Positions 17,264 to 26,655 are shown, numbered from the stretch's first letter. The stretch is DNA of 43,203 bases from Actinomadura roseirufa (GCF_900659635.1 NZ_CAACVB010000041.1:1-43203); one strand, 5' to 3'. Numbers and translations are program-made. Notes: generated from the letters alone by a model not told the origin.

Positions 17264-19384
17264 TTACCGGCTGGGCGGCTCGGCGATCCACACGTCGACG
17301 GAGAGCCCCCAGGTGCTGCCGGGCGGCTCGTCCAGCGTCCGCCCGTCCTGCCGCGTCCGCAGCCGCATCACCTGCGCGGCGGGGCCGTACTGCGCCACCT
17401 GCCGCGATTCCGCGCCCATGATCACCGGACGGCGGCCGGCGGCGAACACCCGGCCGATGACCCGCCGGACGTCGGCGGGCCGCGCCCCGTCGGCCGCGCG
17501 GGCGGCGGGCAGCCCGCACATTCCGCGGACGACCTGGAGGAACCGGTCGGCGGTGGCGCGCTCGACGACGAGCACGGAGCGGCCGGGGCCGATCCTGGCG
17601 CACAGGGCGCGGACGGCGGCGAGCTCGTGCTGGTCCGTCCGCGACCGCATGGGCCCGGCGGACGTCAGCGCGATCGGTACCGCCATGAGCACCACGACGG
17701 CGACCGCGACCGGGCGGACGACGCGCGGCCCGTACCCGACGCGGCGGATCCGTCGGGTCGTCCACGCCGCGGCGAACACGGCGAACAGCAGCAGCCCGGG
17801 GACGACCAGGCCGAGCAGCCGCCGGGACGCCCACGGATGGTCGGGCGTGATGCCCGGCCGCAGCAGCACCTGCGCGGTCGTCCAGACGACCACCGCGTAG
17901 GGCAGCAGCCATTCCGGCGACCTGCCGCGCAGGAGACGCCGCACAAGTAGCGCGGCGCCGAACGCGGCCATCAGCAGCGCGGGGACGCCGATGTACCAGG
18001 CGACCCAGTGCAGGGACAGCTCGGAGTACTGGCGGGTCCCGTCCACCGGGAGGTGGTCGATCCGCTGCACCTGCTCGATGAAGTACGCGTTGAGCTTGTC
18101 GTCGGGGTTGTCCGGGACGCGCCGGACGGTCTGGACGAGCGGCCGCAGCGCGAAGGCCAGCGTCGCCAGCAGGGTCAGCACCGCGGCGGCGCCGGGCAGC
18201 CGCCCGCGCGCGACGGCGGCCGCCACGGCGCGCAGCCGGGGAGCGGTGCGGCGCCGGCGCAGCAGGACCACCATCGCGCCGGTCGCCGCGACGATCACCA
18301 CGGTCAGCACCAGCAACGGGTCGAGGGACGCGTGCAGGTACTTCAGGTAGGGGCGGGAGAGGACGAACCCCTCGACCAGCCCCGCGCCCGCGCCGAGCGT
18401 CAGCCCGGCGGCCAGGGGGTAGCCGCCGCGCCGGCCGCGCGCGACGAGCAGCCCGGCGAACACGGCCACCGGCAGCACGTCCCGCAGGCCGTCGATGCGG
18501 ACGAGCACGACCAGCCCGAGCGCCATGCCCCCCAGGAACGCCTTCGCCGCGGCCGACCGCGGCGCCTCGCCCCGGGCGTCGTGCACCAGCGCGAGCCCGC
18601 CGAGCAGCAGGACCAGCGCGGGCAGCTCGCTGAACGTCGAACGGGACGCCCACAGCATCGGCAGCGTCAGCGCCAGCAGCAGCGCCCCGGCGGGCGCCCA
18701 CCGGGGCCCGACCAGCCGGCCGGCCAGCCCGGCGAAGGCCAGCACCGAGCAGGCGCCGAGCACCGGCGCCATCAGCAGCATCCCCTGGGTGCCGCCGATC
18801 CAGGCGCCCGGCGCGAGCACCAGCGGCAGCCCCGCCATGAACTGCGGGACGATCGCGCCGCCGTCCTGGTAGAAGGCGGGGCTCGCGTACTCCAGTGCCG
18901 GGTCGTCCCCGCCGAACGCCCACCGCGTCTGCGGGATCGGCAGGGAGCCGTGGTCGGCCAGCCACGTCGCGAACTGGACGTAGGAGGCGGGATCGCGGCG
19001 GACGATGATCTGCTCGGAGCACATCGCCACCTGGACGGCCAGGAACACGGCCGTCACCGCGAGCACCGCGGCGGCAGCCCACCACGGCGCCGCGCCCAGC
19101 CCGCCCGGCCTCCCCGCGGTGGTGCCGCGCGGTCCGCCCGCCCGGGTCGCGCCGCCCCCTCCGGACGTCCCGGAATCGCCCCCCGCCGGGCGGGTGCGCA
19201 GGCCGAGCCACAGCACGAGCCCCGCCAGCGGCAGGAAGAGCGCGAACGCCGGTCCCGGCCTGAACACCCCGGCCAGCAGCAGCGGCAGCGCGACCGCCAG
19301 CCACGACACGATGAGCAGTGCCGGGGCCACGGTGATCCGGGTGAGCAGACGGCCCGCGCCGGTGCCCATGGGGTGGTCATTCAT
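17264..19384 (-). CDS. Large multipass membrane protein, GT-C glycosyltransferase-like
   Basis: The 706-residue protein has about a dozen hydrophobic segments. A long extracytoplasmic first loop contains RRDPASYVQFATWLADHG, resembling the acidic Asp-x3-Tyr loop of GT-C (PMT/ArnT-like) enzymes that use polyprenyl-phosphate sugars. A soluble domain of about 140 residues closes the protein (SRTDQHELAAVRALC onward). ATG 19384 is preceded by TACGCT at 8 nt. It lies upstream of the polyprenyl-phosphate glycosyltransferase on the same strand (40-bp gap), so that enzyme could supply its donor. Transferase activity is inferred from topology and context; no diagnostic motif proves it. Confidence 0.8.
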   Translation of the reverse strand: MNDHPMGTGAGRLLTRITVAPALLIVSWLAVALPLLLAGVFRPGPAFALFLPLAGLVLWLGLRTRPAGGDSGTSGGGGATRAGGPRGTTAGRPGGLGAAPWWAAAAVLAVTAVFLAVQVAMCSEQIIVRRDPASYVQFATWLADHGSLPIPQTRWAFGGDDPALEYASPAFYQDGGAIVPQFMAGLPLVLAPGAWIGGTQGMLLMAPVLGACSVLAFAGLAGRLVGPRWAPAGALLLALTLPMLWASRSTFSELPALVLLLGGLALVHDARGEAPRSAAAKAFLGGMALGLVVLVRIDGLRDVLPVAVFAGLLVARGRRGGYPLAAGLTLGAGAGLVEGFVLSRPYLKYLHASLDPLLVLTVVIVAATGAMVVLLRRRRTAPRLRAVAAAVARGRLPGAAAVLTLLATLAFALRPLVQTVRRVPDNPDDKLNAYFIEQVQRIDHLPVDGTRQYSELSLHWVAWYIGVPALLMAAFGAALLVRRLLRGRSPEWLLPYAVVVWTTAQVLLRPGITPDHPWASRRLLGLVVPGLLLFAVFAAAWTTRRIRRVGYGPRVVRPVAVAVVVLMAVPIALTSAGPMRSRTDQHELAAVRALCARIGPGRSVLVVERATADRFLQVVRGMCGLPAARAADGARPADVRRVIGRVFAAGRRPVIMGAESRQVAQYGPAAQVMRLRTRQDGRTLDEPPGSTWGLSVDVWIAEPPSR

Positions 19385-19392
19385 CGGTGCGG

Positions 19393-19398
19393 AGCGTA
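19393..19398 (-). promoter_or_regulatory. Leaderless -10 box of the GT-C-like gene
   Basis: TACGCT on the minus strand, 8 nt before ATG 19384. It sits back to back with the TACGCT of the divergent gene. Confidence 0.5.
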
Positions 19399-19442
19399 GC
19401 GTTCCCGGCCGGGCGGTGACCCATGGCAGGCCCGGCGGGCTC

Positions 19443-19448
19443 TACGCT
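19443..19448 (+). promoter_or_regulatory. Leaderless -10 box of the TIGR03089 gene
   Basis: TACGCT, 6 nt before ATG 19455; no ribosome site lies between. Confidence 0.5.
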
Positions 19449-19454
19449 CACCCC

Positions 19455-20303
19455 ATGAGCACACGCGCCAGCGACGGGAGCGGCCCCGCCGGGCTGCTCC
19501 GCCGGCGGGTGGCGGACGATCCGTCCCGCCCCCTCGTGACGTACTACGACGACGCGGCCGGCGAGCGGGTGGAGCTGTCCGCGCGGACGTTCGACAACTG
19601 GGTGTCCAAGACCGCCAACCTGCTCGTGGACGGCCTGGCCGCCGAGCCCGGCACGCCGGTCGTGCTCGCGCTGCCGCCGCACTGGCAGAGCGCGGTGTGG
19701 CTGATGGCCTGCTGGTCGGCGGGGCTCACGGCGACGCCGGCCGACCCGGCGGCGGTCCGCGCCGGGACCGTCGAACCCCCGGGGGACTCCGGTCCGTACC
19801 TCCTGGCGGCGGCCGAGGAGGTGCTGGACGAGGTGGTCACCGGCGAGCTGGGCGCGGCGGCGGCGGAGGAGATCGTCGGGCTGTCGCTGCACGCGCTGGG
19901 GGGCCCGCTCGCCCACTGCCCGCCGGGCGTCGTGGACTACGCCACCGAGGTGCGGACCCACGGCGACCGCTTCACCGCCCTCCCCGGAGCGGACCAACAC
20001 CCCGCCCTGAGTGTGACAAAAGCCACATTCAGCGGTACGGAACTGGTGGACGCGGCGCGCGCGGCGGCCGAAAAATGGGAGATCGACGCACGAGACCGCG
20101 TGCTGGTTGACATGTCCTTCACCACACTGGACGGAGTACTGGCGGGCCTGCTCGCACCACTAGCCTCAGGTGCTTCGGTCATAATCCAACGAAACTTCGA
20201 CAAAGCCGCCCTCGATCGACGCGTGAGCGTGGAACATGTGACGGCGGTGGCGGGGCTCACCGGATGGAATGACGCATCCGGCTCCCTGCGCCGGCTCACC
20301 TGA
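19455..20303 (+). CDS. TIGR03089 family protein (adenylation-domain-like fragment)
   Basis: The 282-residue protein resembles the N-terminal part of AMP-forming acyl-CoA synthetases (RPLVTYYDDAAGERVELSARTFDNWVSK, then a substrate-domain-like region). It lacks the ATP-binding P-loop-type motif and the C-terminal lid, so it is probably not an active ligase. This matches the actinobacterial family TIGR03089, which in mycobacteria also neighbours the LCP gene as I recall. Codon use turns less GC-biased from about 20020 to 20240. The start is set by the leaderless -10. Function unknown. Confidence 0.82.
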   Translation: MSTRASDGSGPAGLLRRRVADDPSRPLVTYYDDAAGERVELSARTFDNWVSKTANLLVDGLAAEPGTPVVLALPPHWQSAVWLMACWSAGLTATPADPAAVRAGTVEPPGDSGPYLLAAAEEVLDEVVTGELGAAAAEEIVGLSLHALGGPLAHCPPGVVDYATEVRTHGDRFTALPGADQHPALSVTKATFSGTELVDAARAAAEKWEIDARDRVLVDMSFTTLDGVLAGLLAPLASGASVIIQRNFDKAALDRRVSVEHVTAVAGLTGWNDASGSLRRLT

Positions 20304-20305
20304 CC

Positions 20306-20311
20306 TACGCT
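20306..20311 (+). promoter_or_regulatory. Candidate -10 box of the LCP gene
   Basis: TACGCT 3 nt past the TIGR03089 stop. A transcript from about 20318 would give a leader of about 70 nt before ATG 20389. Confidence 0.35.
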
Positions 20312-20388
20312 TCCCTTGCTCTCGCCCTGACCCCGCGACCGACATCCGACCCCGTGAAAGCGGGCCGCGTCCCCGGACCTCGGAGCCG

Positions 20389-21810
20389 ATGAACAGCAAC
20401 CCGATGTACATGGAGTACGTCGACGACGCCGATCCGCAACCGGCGGCGCCTCGACGTGGTTGGCGCATCCTCGGCTGGGTGTGCATCGGACTCTCAGCGG
20501 TCATGGTGGCCGGTTCGCTCACCGCCTACGGCCTGTACCGCAAGGCGTTCGGGAACATCTCGCACGAGGACGTCAACGCCCAGCTCGGCCCCAACCGGCC
20601 GAAGAAGCTGAACAGCGCGATGAACATCCTGCTGCTCGGGTCCGACACCCGCGCGGGCGCCAACGGGAGCTACGGCCGCGGGATGAAGGACGAGGCGCCC
20701 CGCTCGGACACGATGATCCTGTTGCACCTGTCACCCGGCGGCGGGCAGGCGATGGGCATCAGCTTCCCGCGCGACCTCATGGTCCAGATGCCGTCCTGCA
20801 AGACCAAGACCGGCGGGACCGTTCCGGCGCAGAGCCGCGCGCAGATCAACTCGGCGTTCACCAACGGCGGCGCCGGCTGCGTGATGAAGACGATCGAGAG
20901 CATCACCAACATCCGCATCGACCACTTCATGCAGGTCGACTTCACCGGGTTCAAGTCGATCACCAACGCGGTCGGCGGCGTCCCGGTGTGCCTGCCCGAG
21001 AACGTGGACGACCCGAAGTCCAAGCTCAAGCTGACCAAGGGCAAGCACGTCATCAAGGGTGAGACGGCCCTGGCCTACGTCCGCGTCCGGCACATCGGCG
21101 ATGGCTCCGACACCGCCCGCATCAAGCGCCAGCAGAAGTTCATGGGCGCCCTGGCCAACCGCGCGATGAGCGCGGGCGTGCTGACCAACCCGGCGAAGCT
21201 GCTGTCGCTGATGAACGCGGCCACCAAGTCGCTCACCACCGACAAGGAGCTGACCCCGCAGGTCCTGATGCGCATCGGCGGGGGCATGCAGGGCATGACC
21301 TCCGGCAAGCTGCGCTTCGTCACCGCCCCCTCCGGGCCGGACCCGCTCGACAAGAACCGGGTGGCGCTCACCCCCGCCGCCCAGCCGTTCTTCGCCTCGA
21401 TCCGCAACGACAAGTCGGTGCCGTCCGAGCCGAAGCACGGCACCGCCCCCAAGATCCAGCCGAGCCAGGTGCGGGTACGGGTGTTCAACTCCAGCGGCAT
21501 CACCGGCAAGGCCAAGCGCGTCGCCGACGACCTCCAGGCCCAGGGCTTCCAGGTGAGCGTCGGCGGCAACGCCCCCACCTCCCAGGTCACCAAGGTCCAG
21601 TACGGCTCCGGCGCCGACCAGCAGTCCGGGGTGCTCACCGCGCTGATCCCGAGCAAGCCGCAGGCGACCCCCCGCACGACCGGGGCGCTCCCGGGCGTCG
21701 TCGACCTCTTCGTCGGCTCCGACTGGACGGCTCTGAAGAGCGCCAAGGTCGGAATCCCGAAGCAGGCCGGCGAGATCAAGGCCGACGACGACATCTGCAA
21801 GGACGCCTGA
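20389..21810 (+). CDS. LytR-CpsA-Psr (LCP) wall-polymer transferase
   Basis: The 473-residue protein has a short cytoplasmic tail and one membrane helix (ILGWVCIGLSAVMVAGSLTAYG). The extracellular LCP domain follows: NILLLGSDTR, RSDTMILLHL, ISFPRDLMV, then YVRVRH. These arginines and aspartates bind the polyprenyl pyrophosphate. Residues from about 365 form a LytR_C domain (VRVRVFNSSGITGKAKRVA). LCP enzymes move lipid-linked wall polymers (teichoic acids, arabinogalactan, capsule) onto peptidoglycan. ATG 20389 has a close GGAG; the open frame to 20269 is not favoured. It is the likely final attachment step for the glycopolymer made by this locus. Confidence 0.94.
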   Translation: MNSNPMYMEYVDDADPQPAAPRRGWRILGWVCIGLSAVMVAGSLTAYGLYRKAFGNISHEDVNAQLGPNRPKKLNSAMNILLLGSDTRAGANGSYGRGMKDEAPRSDTMILLHLSPGGGQAMGISFPRDLMVQMPSCKTKTGGTVPAQSRAQINSAFTNGGAGCVMKTIESITNIRIDHFMQVDFTGFKSITNAVGGVPVCLPENVDDPKSKLKLTKGKHVIKGETALAYVRVRHIGDGSDTARIKRQQKFMGALANRAMSAGVLTNPAKLLSLMNAATKSLTTDKELTPQVLMRIGGGMQGMTSGKLRFVTAPSGPDPLDKNRVALTPAAQPFFASIRNDKSVPSEPKHGTAPKIQPSQVRVRVFNSSGITGKAKRVADDLQAQGFQVSVGGNAPTSQVTKVQYGSGADQQSGVLTALIPSKPQATPRTTGALPGVVDLFVGSDWTALKSAKVGIPKQAGEIKADDDICKDA

Positions 21811-21820
21811 CCCGCCCGTC

Positions 21821-23056
21821 ATGGCCCACACCAGCCGGCCCTCCGCGCCCGAGGCGGTCCAGCACGGCCAGCCGTGGTCCACCGGCCCGGAGGCCGACCC
21901 CGGGACGTACGGCGATGACACGGGACACGGCGAGCGCGGGGACGAGCGGCCGGAGCGCGGGGACGCGGAGGACGGGCAGGGCTACGGGGAGCCGGGCCTC
22001 CCGGCCGGCCCCCGCGCCGCCGCCGTCCCGGCGCCGGCGCCCGCGCCCAAGCAGCGCGACCCGTTCTTCGACAACGCCAAGTACCTGGCGATCCTGCTGG
22101 TGGTGGCGGGCCACTCGCTGGCCAACCTGCAGAACGTGCCCGTCGCCAAGGCGCTGTACATCTTCGTCTACATGTTCCACATGCCGCTGTTCATCGTGAT
22201 CACCGGCTACTTCTCGCGGAACTGGACGTTCTCCGGCGGCAAGGCCCGCAAGCTCATCACCAACGTGGGCGTGCCCTACGTGGTGTTCGAGTTCGCCTAC
22301 TCCATCTACGACTGGCTGGCGGGCCGCAACGAGCTGGAGATCAGCCTGCTGAACCCGTACTACCTCACCTGGTTCCTGTGCGCGCTGTTCATGTGGCGGC
22401 TGTCCACCCCGGTCTGGCAGCAGATCCGGTGGCCGGTCGCGGTGGCGCTGGTGTTCGCGCTGCTGTCCTACATGAGCGACCTCGGCGGCACCTTCGACAT
22501 CCACCGGGTGATCGGGCTCCTGCCGTTCTACGTGCTCGGCCTCGCGCTGCGGCCCGCGCACTTCGAGCTGCTCAAGCGGCCCGTCGCGCGGCCGCTCGGG
22601 GCGTGCGTGCTCGCCGCCGGGTTCGCCGTGTCCTACCTGGCCATGAACCACATGTCCAAGGACTGGATCTACTGGAAGGACCCGCACTTCCAGCTCGGCG
22701 TCGGCAACCTCGCCGGCACCGTGATGCGGCTCGGCATGTTCACCGGGGCGACGCTGCTGGTCGCCGGGTTCCTCGCCCTGGTCCCCCGCCGCCGGTACTG
22801 GTTCACCGGCCTCGGCGCCGCCACCCTGTACGCCTATCTGCTGCACGGGTTCGTCACCCGGCTGCTGAACTTCACCGGCTGGTGGGGCGCGGACTGGATG
22901 CACACCAACGCCGGCGTCGCCGGCGTGCTCGCCGGCGCGGTGGTCGTCGGCACCCTGCTGTGCACGCCGCCGGTCGTCCGCTGCATGAGCTGGGCCCTGG
23001 AACCCAAGATGACCTGGGTTTTCACCCCGCTGCGCCGCCCCGCCCGGCAGCGCTAG
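21821..23056 (+). CDS. Acyltransferase-3 family membrane protein, paralogue 1
   Basis: The 411-residue protein has 75 residues of disordered Asp/Glu/Gly/Pro-rich N-terminus, then about ten membrane helices. The first is preceded by RDPFFDNAKYLAILLVVAGHS, whose histidine belongs to the family's catalytic region. FHMPLFIVITGYFSR and LYAYLLHGFVTRLL are further family markers. Such enzymes O-acetylate sugars of surface polymers. It starts 10 nt after the LCP gene and is probably cotranscribed. It is clearly paralogous to the next gene, with DNAK, HMPxFIxIxGYFSR and YxYLLHG in the same order. The acceptor sugar is unknown. Confidence 0.9.
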   Translation: MAHTSRPSAPEAVQHGQPWSTGPEADPGTYGDDTGHGERGDERPERGDAEDGQGYGEPGLPAGPRAAAVPAPAPAPKQRDPFFDNAKYLAILLVVAGHSLANLQNVPVAKALYIFVYMFHMPLFIVITGYFSRNWTFSGGKARKLITNVGVPYVVFEFAYSIYDWLAGRNELEISLLNPYYLTWFLCALFMWRLSTPVWQQIRWPVAVALVFALLSYMSDLGGTFDIHRVIGLLPFYVLGLALRPAHFELLKRPVARPLGACVLAAGFAVSYLAMNHMSKDWIYWKDPHFQLGVGNLAGTVMRLGMFTGATLLVAGFLALVPRRRYWFTGLGAATLYAYLLHGFVTRLLNFTGWWGADWMHTNAGVAGVLAGAVVVGTLLCTPPVVRCMSWALEPKMTWVFTPLRRPARQR

Positions 23057-23173
23057 ACCGTCCCGGGGCCGGCCCCCGCCACAGCCCGGGCCGCGGACGG
23101 GCCGCGGGACGCGCCGGGATCGCGTAGATCAGGAAGTATCGGGCATCCGGCCACGCGGGCTCCAGACGGGGAC

Positions 23174-23179
23174 TAGAGT
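23174..23179 (+). promoter_or_regulatory. Candidate -10 box of acyltransferase paralogue 2
   Basis: TAGAGT lies about 50 nt upstream of ATG 23232 in a 175-bp gap. A 12-codon ATG frame (23184-23219) lies between; see findings. Confidence 0.35.
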
Positions 23180-23231
23180 CGCCATGCCTCCACGTGAACG
23201 GTTGGCGCGCCCCAAATGAATCTTCGGAGAC

Positions 23232-24329
23232 ATGACCGAGACTCTCCCCCAGCCACGCCCTCCGGCGCCGGACCGGACCGACCCCGCGGCGGCCGCGCCC
23301 CCGCCGCGCCGGCGTGACGCCTTCTTCGACAACGCCAAGTTCTTCGCGGCCCTCCTCGTCGTCCTCGGCCACATCTGGGAGGTGTTCGGCGACGACAGCC
23401 GGGCGGCGCGCGCCGCCTACGTCGTCACCTATGGCTTCCACATGCCGGTGTTCATCTTCATCTCCGGCTACTTCTCCCGCGGATTCATGCGCTCGACCGA
23501 CAAATTCCGGAGCGTTTTCCCGGCGCTGGTCGTCCCGTACGTCATTTTCATCGTTCCCTACCGTTTGCAGCCCGTCCTGCTGAACGACGTCGACTTCCGG
23601 CTGCACGAGCTCTTCCGCCCGCAATTCCTGATGTGGTTCCTGGTCGCGATGGTGTTCTGGCGGCTGAGCGCCCCCCTGTGGGGCCACCTGCGTCATCCGG
23701 TGGCGGTGTCGGTGGTGCTCAGCCTGGTCAGCGGGAGCTGGGCGTTCACGGCCGACTCGACGCTGTGCCGGGCGGCCGGGCTGCTGCCGTTCTTCGTGCT
23801 CGGGCTGACCGTGCGGCCCGAGCACGTCCAGGCGCTGCGGAGCCGCGCGTGGACGCGGTGGGCGGGCGGGGCGCTGCTGCTGGCGGCGCTGCCCGCCGCC
23901 TATCTGTGGGAGCGCGGCGACACGCTGCCGAAGATCGAGAACGGCGTCATCCTGTGGAACCGCGGCTACGAGCACATGGACTTCGCCGCCGTGGAGGGCA
24001 TGGGGGTGCGCCTGCTCGCGCTCGCGCTGGCGCTCGTCCTCGGCGCCGCCTTCCTCGCCGTCGTGCCGCGCGGACACGCCTGGTACACCCGGATGGGCGC
24101 CCGCACGATGTACGTCTACCTGCTGCACGGCCTGGTCGTGAAGACGCTCGACTACACCGGCGTGTTCGACCGGGACTTCTGCCGGTCCCCGCTCGGGCTG
24201 GTCACGGTGACGCTCGGCGGCGTCGCGCTCGCCGTGCTGCTCGCGACCGTTCCCGTTCAGCGGGCGATGCGCTGGGCGGTGGAACCGCAGGCCCGATGGC
24301 TGCTCAAGCCCTCGCATGCCAGGACCTGA
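23232..24329 (+). CDS. Acyltransferase-3 family membrane protein, paralogue 2
   Basis: The 365-residue protein has the same architecture as the preceding gene but only about 27 N-terminal residues before RRDAFFDNAKFFAALLVVLGHI. FHMPVFIFISGYFSR and MYVYLLHGLVVKTLDYTG match paralogue 1, so the pair arose by tandem duplication and has diverged well. It probably O-acylates a different position or sugar of the surface glycan. ATG 23232 is preceded by a close GGAG. The 175-bp gap with its own possible promoter means it may be expressed separately from paralogue 1. Confidence 0.9.
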   Translation: MTETLPQPRPPAPDRTDPAAAAPPPRRRDAFFDNAKFFAALLVVLGHIWEVFGDDSRAARAAYVVTYGFHMPVFIFISGYFSRGFMRSTDKFRSVFPALVVPYVIFIVPYRLQPVLLNDVDFRLHELFRPQFLMWFLVAMVFWRLSAPLWGHLRHPVAVSVVLSLVSGSWAFTADSTLCRAAGLLPFFVLGLTVRPEHVQALRSRAWTRWAGGALLLAALPAAYLWERGDTLPKIENGVILWNRGYEHMDFAAVEGMGVRLLALALALVLGAAFLAVVPRGHAWYTRMGARTMYVYLLHGLVVKTLDYTGVFDRDFCRSPLGLVTVTLGGVALAVLLATVPVQRAMRWAVEPQARWLLKPSHART

Positions 24330-24350
24330 GCCGTCACTAGCATCTCCAGG

Positions 24351-24356
24351 TATAGT
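24351..24356 (+). promoter_or_regulatory. -10 box upstream of the GT2-GPTase gene
   Basis: TATAGT is a near-consensus -10, 34 nt before GTG 24391; no clear -35 is seen 17 nt upstream. Confidence 0.45.
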
Positions 24357-24390
24357 CCAGATTTTCACCGAGTAGTTGATTGGCCTTCGT

Positions 24391-26604
24391 GTGAGCAGTG
24401 GTAACGACATCTCGCTGAGCATCATCGTGCCCGTGCACAAAGTGCAGGGCTACATCCGGCAGTGCCTGGATTCGATCCTCGACCCCGACCTTCCGAACCT
24501 GGAAGTCATCGCGGTGGACGACGCCTCGCCGGACGCGTGCGGGGAGATTCTCGACGAGTTCGCCCAGCGCGACTCGCGGGTCCGCGTGCTGCACCTCACC
24601 GAGAACGTCGGGCTCGGCCACGCCCGCAACGCCGGCCTCGACGCCGCGACCGGCGACTACGTCTGGTTCTTCGACAGCGACGACTACGCGACCGAGGGCG
24701 CCGTCCGGGCGATCTGCGACCGGCTCGCCGAGACCCGCCCGGACGTGCTGCTGTTCGACTACGCGCGGTCCTACTGGAACGGCCGGGTCAAGCGCAGCAT
24801 CATCAACGACCTGTTCCGCGTGCCGCCGGCACCGGACGTGTTCACCCTCGAGGAGCGCCCCAGCGTCCTGGAGATGATGATGACGGCGTGGAACCGGGCG
24901 ATCCGCCGCCAGTTCCTGCTCGACCTCGGGCTGCGGTTCAGCGGCGGGTACTACGAGGACGTCAACGTCACCTACCCGATCCTCATGGCCGCCGAGCGGC
25001 TGAGCCTGCTGGACCGGGTCTGCTACATCTACCGCCAGCGCCGCCGCGGCGCGATCACCAAGACGGCCGGCGAGAAGCACTTCGACGCCTTCGCCCAGTA
25101 CGACCGCATCTTCGCCTTCATGGACCAGATGGGGCCCAAGGTCGACCAGTTCCGCACGCTGATGTTCGACCGGACGATCTGGCACCTGCTCGTGATCATC
25201 GAGCGCGGCGACCGGGTGCACGAGTCGGAGAACGAGCGGTTCTTCGGCGAGATGTCCAAGACCTACAACCGGTACAGGCCGGCCGGGCACGTCCCGCCCG
25301 ACACCAAGCCGCTGCTGGCCGACAAGCACCGGCTGATCGAGAAGAACGACTTCCGGGGCTTCCAGCGGCTCGGGCCCTCGTCCACGACGAAGAAGGTCAA
25401 GAAGCAGGGACGCAAGGCCAACAACCTCCGCAAGCGCGGCGTGCTCTACTCCAAGGAGGTGGCCAAGGACCGCTACTACCAGATGCAGCGGCGGCTGCCG
25501 ATGGAGGAGGACCTCGCGGTGTTCGGCGCCTACTGGTACCGCGGGTACGCCTGCAACCCGGCGGCGATCTACGAGAAGATGCGGGAGCTGGCCCCGCACA
25601 TCCGCGGCGTGTGGGTGGTGAAGCCCGCCGGCCGCAAGGCGATGCCGGAGGGCGTCGACTACGTGGTGGCGGGCGGCGCCGACTACTACCGGACGATCGC
25701 GCGGGCGAAGTACTTCGTGAACAACGTGAACTTCCCCGACCACTTCGTCAAGCGCCCCGGCCAGGTGCACGTGATGACCCAGCACGGCACGCCGCTGAAG
25801 AAGATGGGCCTCGACCAGATGGACTTCCCCGTCGGGGCGAAGGACATGGACTTCAAGGCGCTCATCACCCGGTCGGACCGCTGGGACTTCCTGGTGTCGT
25901 CGAACCCGCTGTCGTCGGAGGCGTGGGAGCGGGGGTTCCCCTGCAACTACGAGATGCTGGAGATCGGGTACCCGCGCAACGACCGGCTCGTGACGGCCAC
26001 CGCCGAGGAGCGCGCCCGGCTGCGCGCCGAGCTCGGGATCCCCGAGGGCGCCACGGCCCTGCTGTACGCGCCGACGCACCGCGACTACCAGCGCCACTAC
26101 TCCCCGATGTTCGACATCGGCCGGTTCGTGGAGCAGCTCGGCGACGATCACGTCCTGCTGCTGCGCGCGCACTACTTCTACAAGATCAAGAACATGGCGG
26201 CGGACCTGGGCTGGCCCGAGGGCCGGGTCATCGACGTGTCCAAGCACCCGTCGGTCGAGGAGCTCGGCATCGCCTCCGACGCCCTCATCACCGACTACTC
26301 GTCGGTGATGTTCGACTACGCCAACCTCGACAAGCCGATCGTGATCTACGCGAACGACTGGGAGACCTACAAGCTCACCCGCGGGGTCAACTTCGACCTC
26401 ACCGCCACCCCGCCGGGCACCGTCGCGACGACGGAGAGCGAGCTGGTCGACGCGTTCGTCTCGCGGGCCGCGTGGAGCGACACCGCCACCAAGGCGCGCG
26501 AGGCGTTCCGCGCCCGGTTCTGCCCGTGGGACGACGGGCACGCGGCCGAGCGCGCCGTCCGGCGGGTGTTCCTCGGCGAGAAGGTCCCGAACCCGCCGAT
26601 GTGA
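24391..26604 (+). CDS. GT2 / CDP-glycerol glycerophosphotransferase fusion
   Basis: The 737-residue bifunctional protein has an N-terminal GT2 domain (about residues 8-250: IIVPVHKVQGYIRQCLDS, metal site FFDSDD at D95-D98). A basic linker (KKVKKQGRKANNLRKRG) follows. From about residue 375 there is a TagF/TagB-like domain with TQHGTPLKKMG (H465), IGYPRND, LLYAPTHRD and ITDYSSVMFDYANLDKP. The second domain transfers a polyol phosphate from a CDP-linked donor to a growing teichoic-acid-type chain. The first would add a sugar. GTG 24391 is chosen over TTG 24376 by family alignment; neither has a clear ribosome site. It is the first of a GT run on the plus strand. Confidence 0.92.
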   Translation: MSSGNDISLSIIVPVHKVQGYIRQCLDSILDPDLPNLEVIAVDDASPDACGEILDEFAQRDSRVRVLHLTENVGLGHARNAGLDAATGDYVWFFDSDDYATEGAVRAICDRLAETRPDVLLFDYARSYWNGRVKRSIINDLFRVPPAPDVFTLEERPSVLEMMMTAWNRAIRRQFLLDLGLRFSGGYYEDVNVTYPILMAAERLSLLDRVCYIYRQRRRGAITKTAGEKHFDAFAQYDRIFAFMDQMGPKVDQFRTLMFDRTIWHLLVIIERGDRVHESENERFFGEMSKTYNRYRPAGHVPPDTKPLLADKHRLIEKNDFRGFQRLGPSSTTKKVKKQGRKANNLRKRGVLYSKEVAKDRYYQMQRRLPMEEDLAVFGAYWYRGYACNPAAIYEKMRELAPHIRGVWVVKPAGRKAMPEGVDYVVAGGADYYRTIARAKYFVNNVNFPDHFVKRPGQVHVMTQHGTPLKKMGLDQMDFPVGAKDMDFKALITRSDRWDFLVSSNPLSSEAWERGFPCNYEMLEIGYPRNDRLVTATAEERARLRAELGIPEGATALLYAPTHRDYQRHYSPMFDIGRFVEQLGDDHVLLLRAHYFYKIKNMAADLGWPEGRVIDVSKHPSVEELGIASDALITDYSSVMFDYANLDKPIVIYANDWETYKLTRGVNFDLTATPPGTVATTESELVDAFVSRAAWSDTATKAREAFRARFCPWDDGHAAERAVRRVFLGEKVPNPPM

Positions 26605-26625
26605 CCGCCGGCCCGGCCCCGCCGC

Positions 26626-26655
26626 ACGCGGGGCCGCCGGACGCGGGGCCGCCGC
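26626..26655 (+). repeat. 15-bp tandem duplication between GT genes
   Basis: ACGCGGGGCCGCCGG (26626-26640) is followed directly by the same unit with one change (26641-26655). It lies in the 126-bp gap before the next gene and nothing shows a function. Confidence 0.6.

Noticed and set aside
19455..20303. TIGR03089 gene as an active acyl-CoA ligase or NRPS adenylation enzyme
   Set aside because: Only part of the N-terminal fold is present and the ATP-binding core and C-terminal lid are missing.
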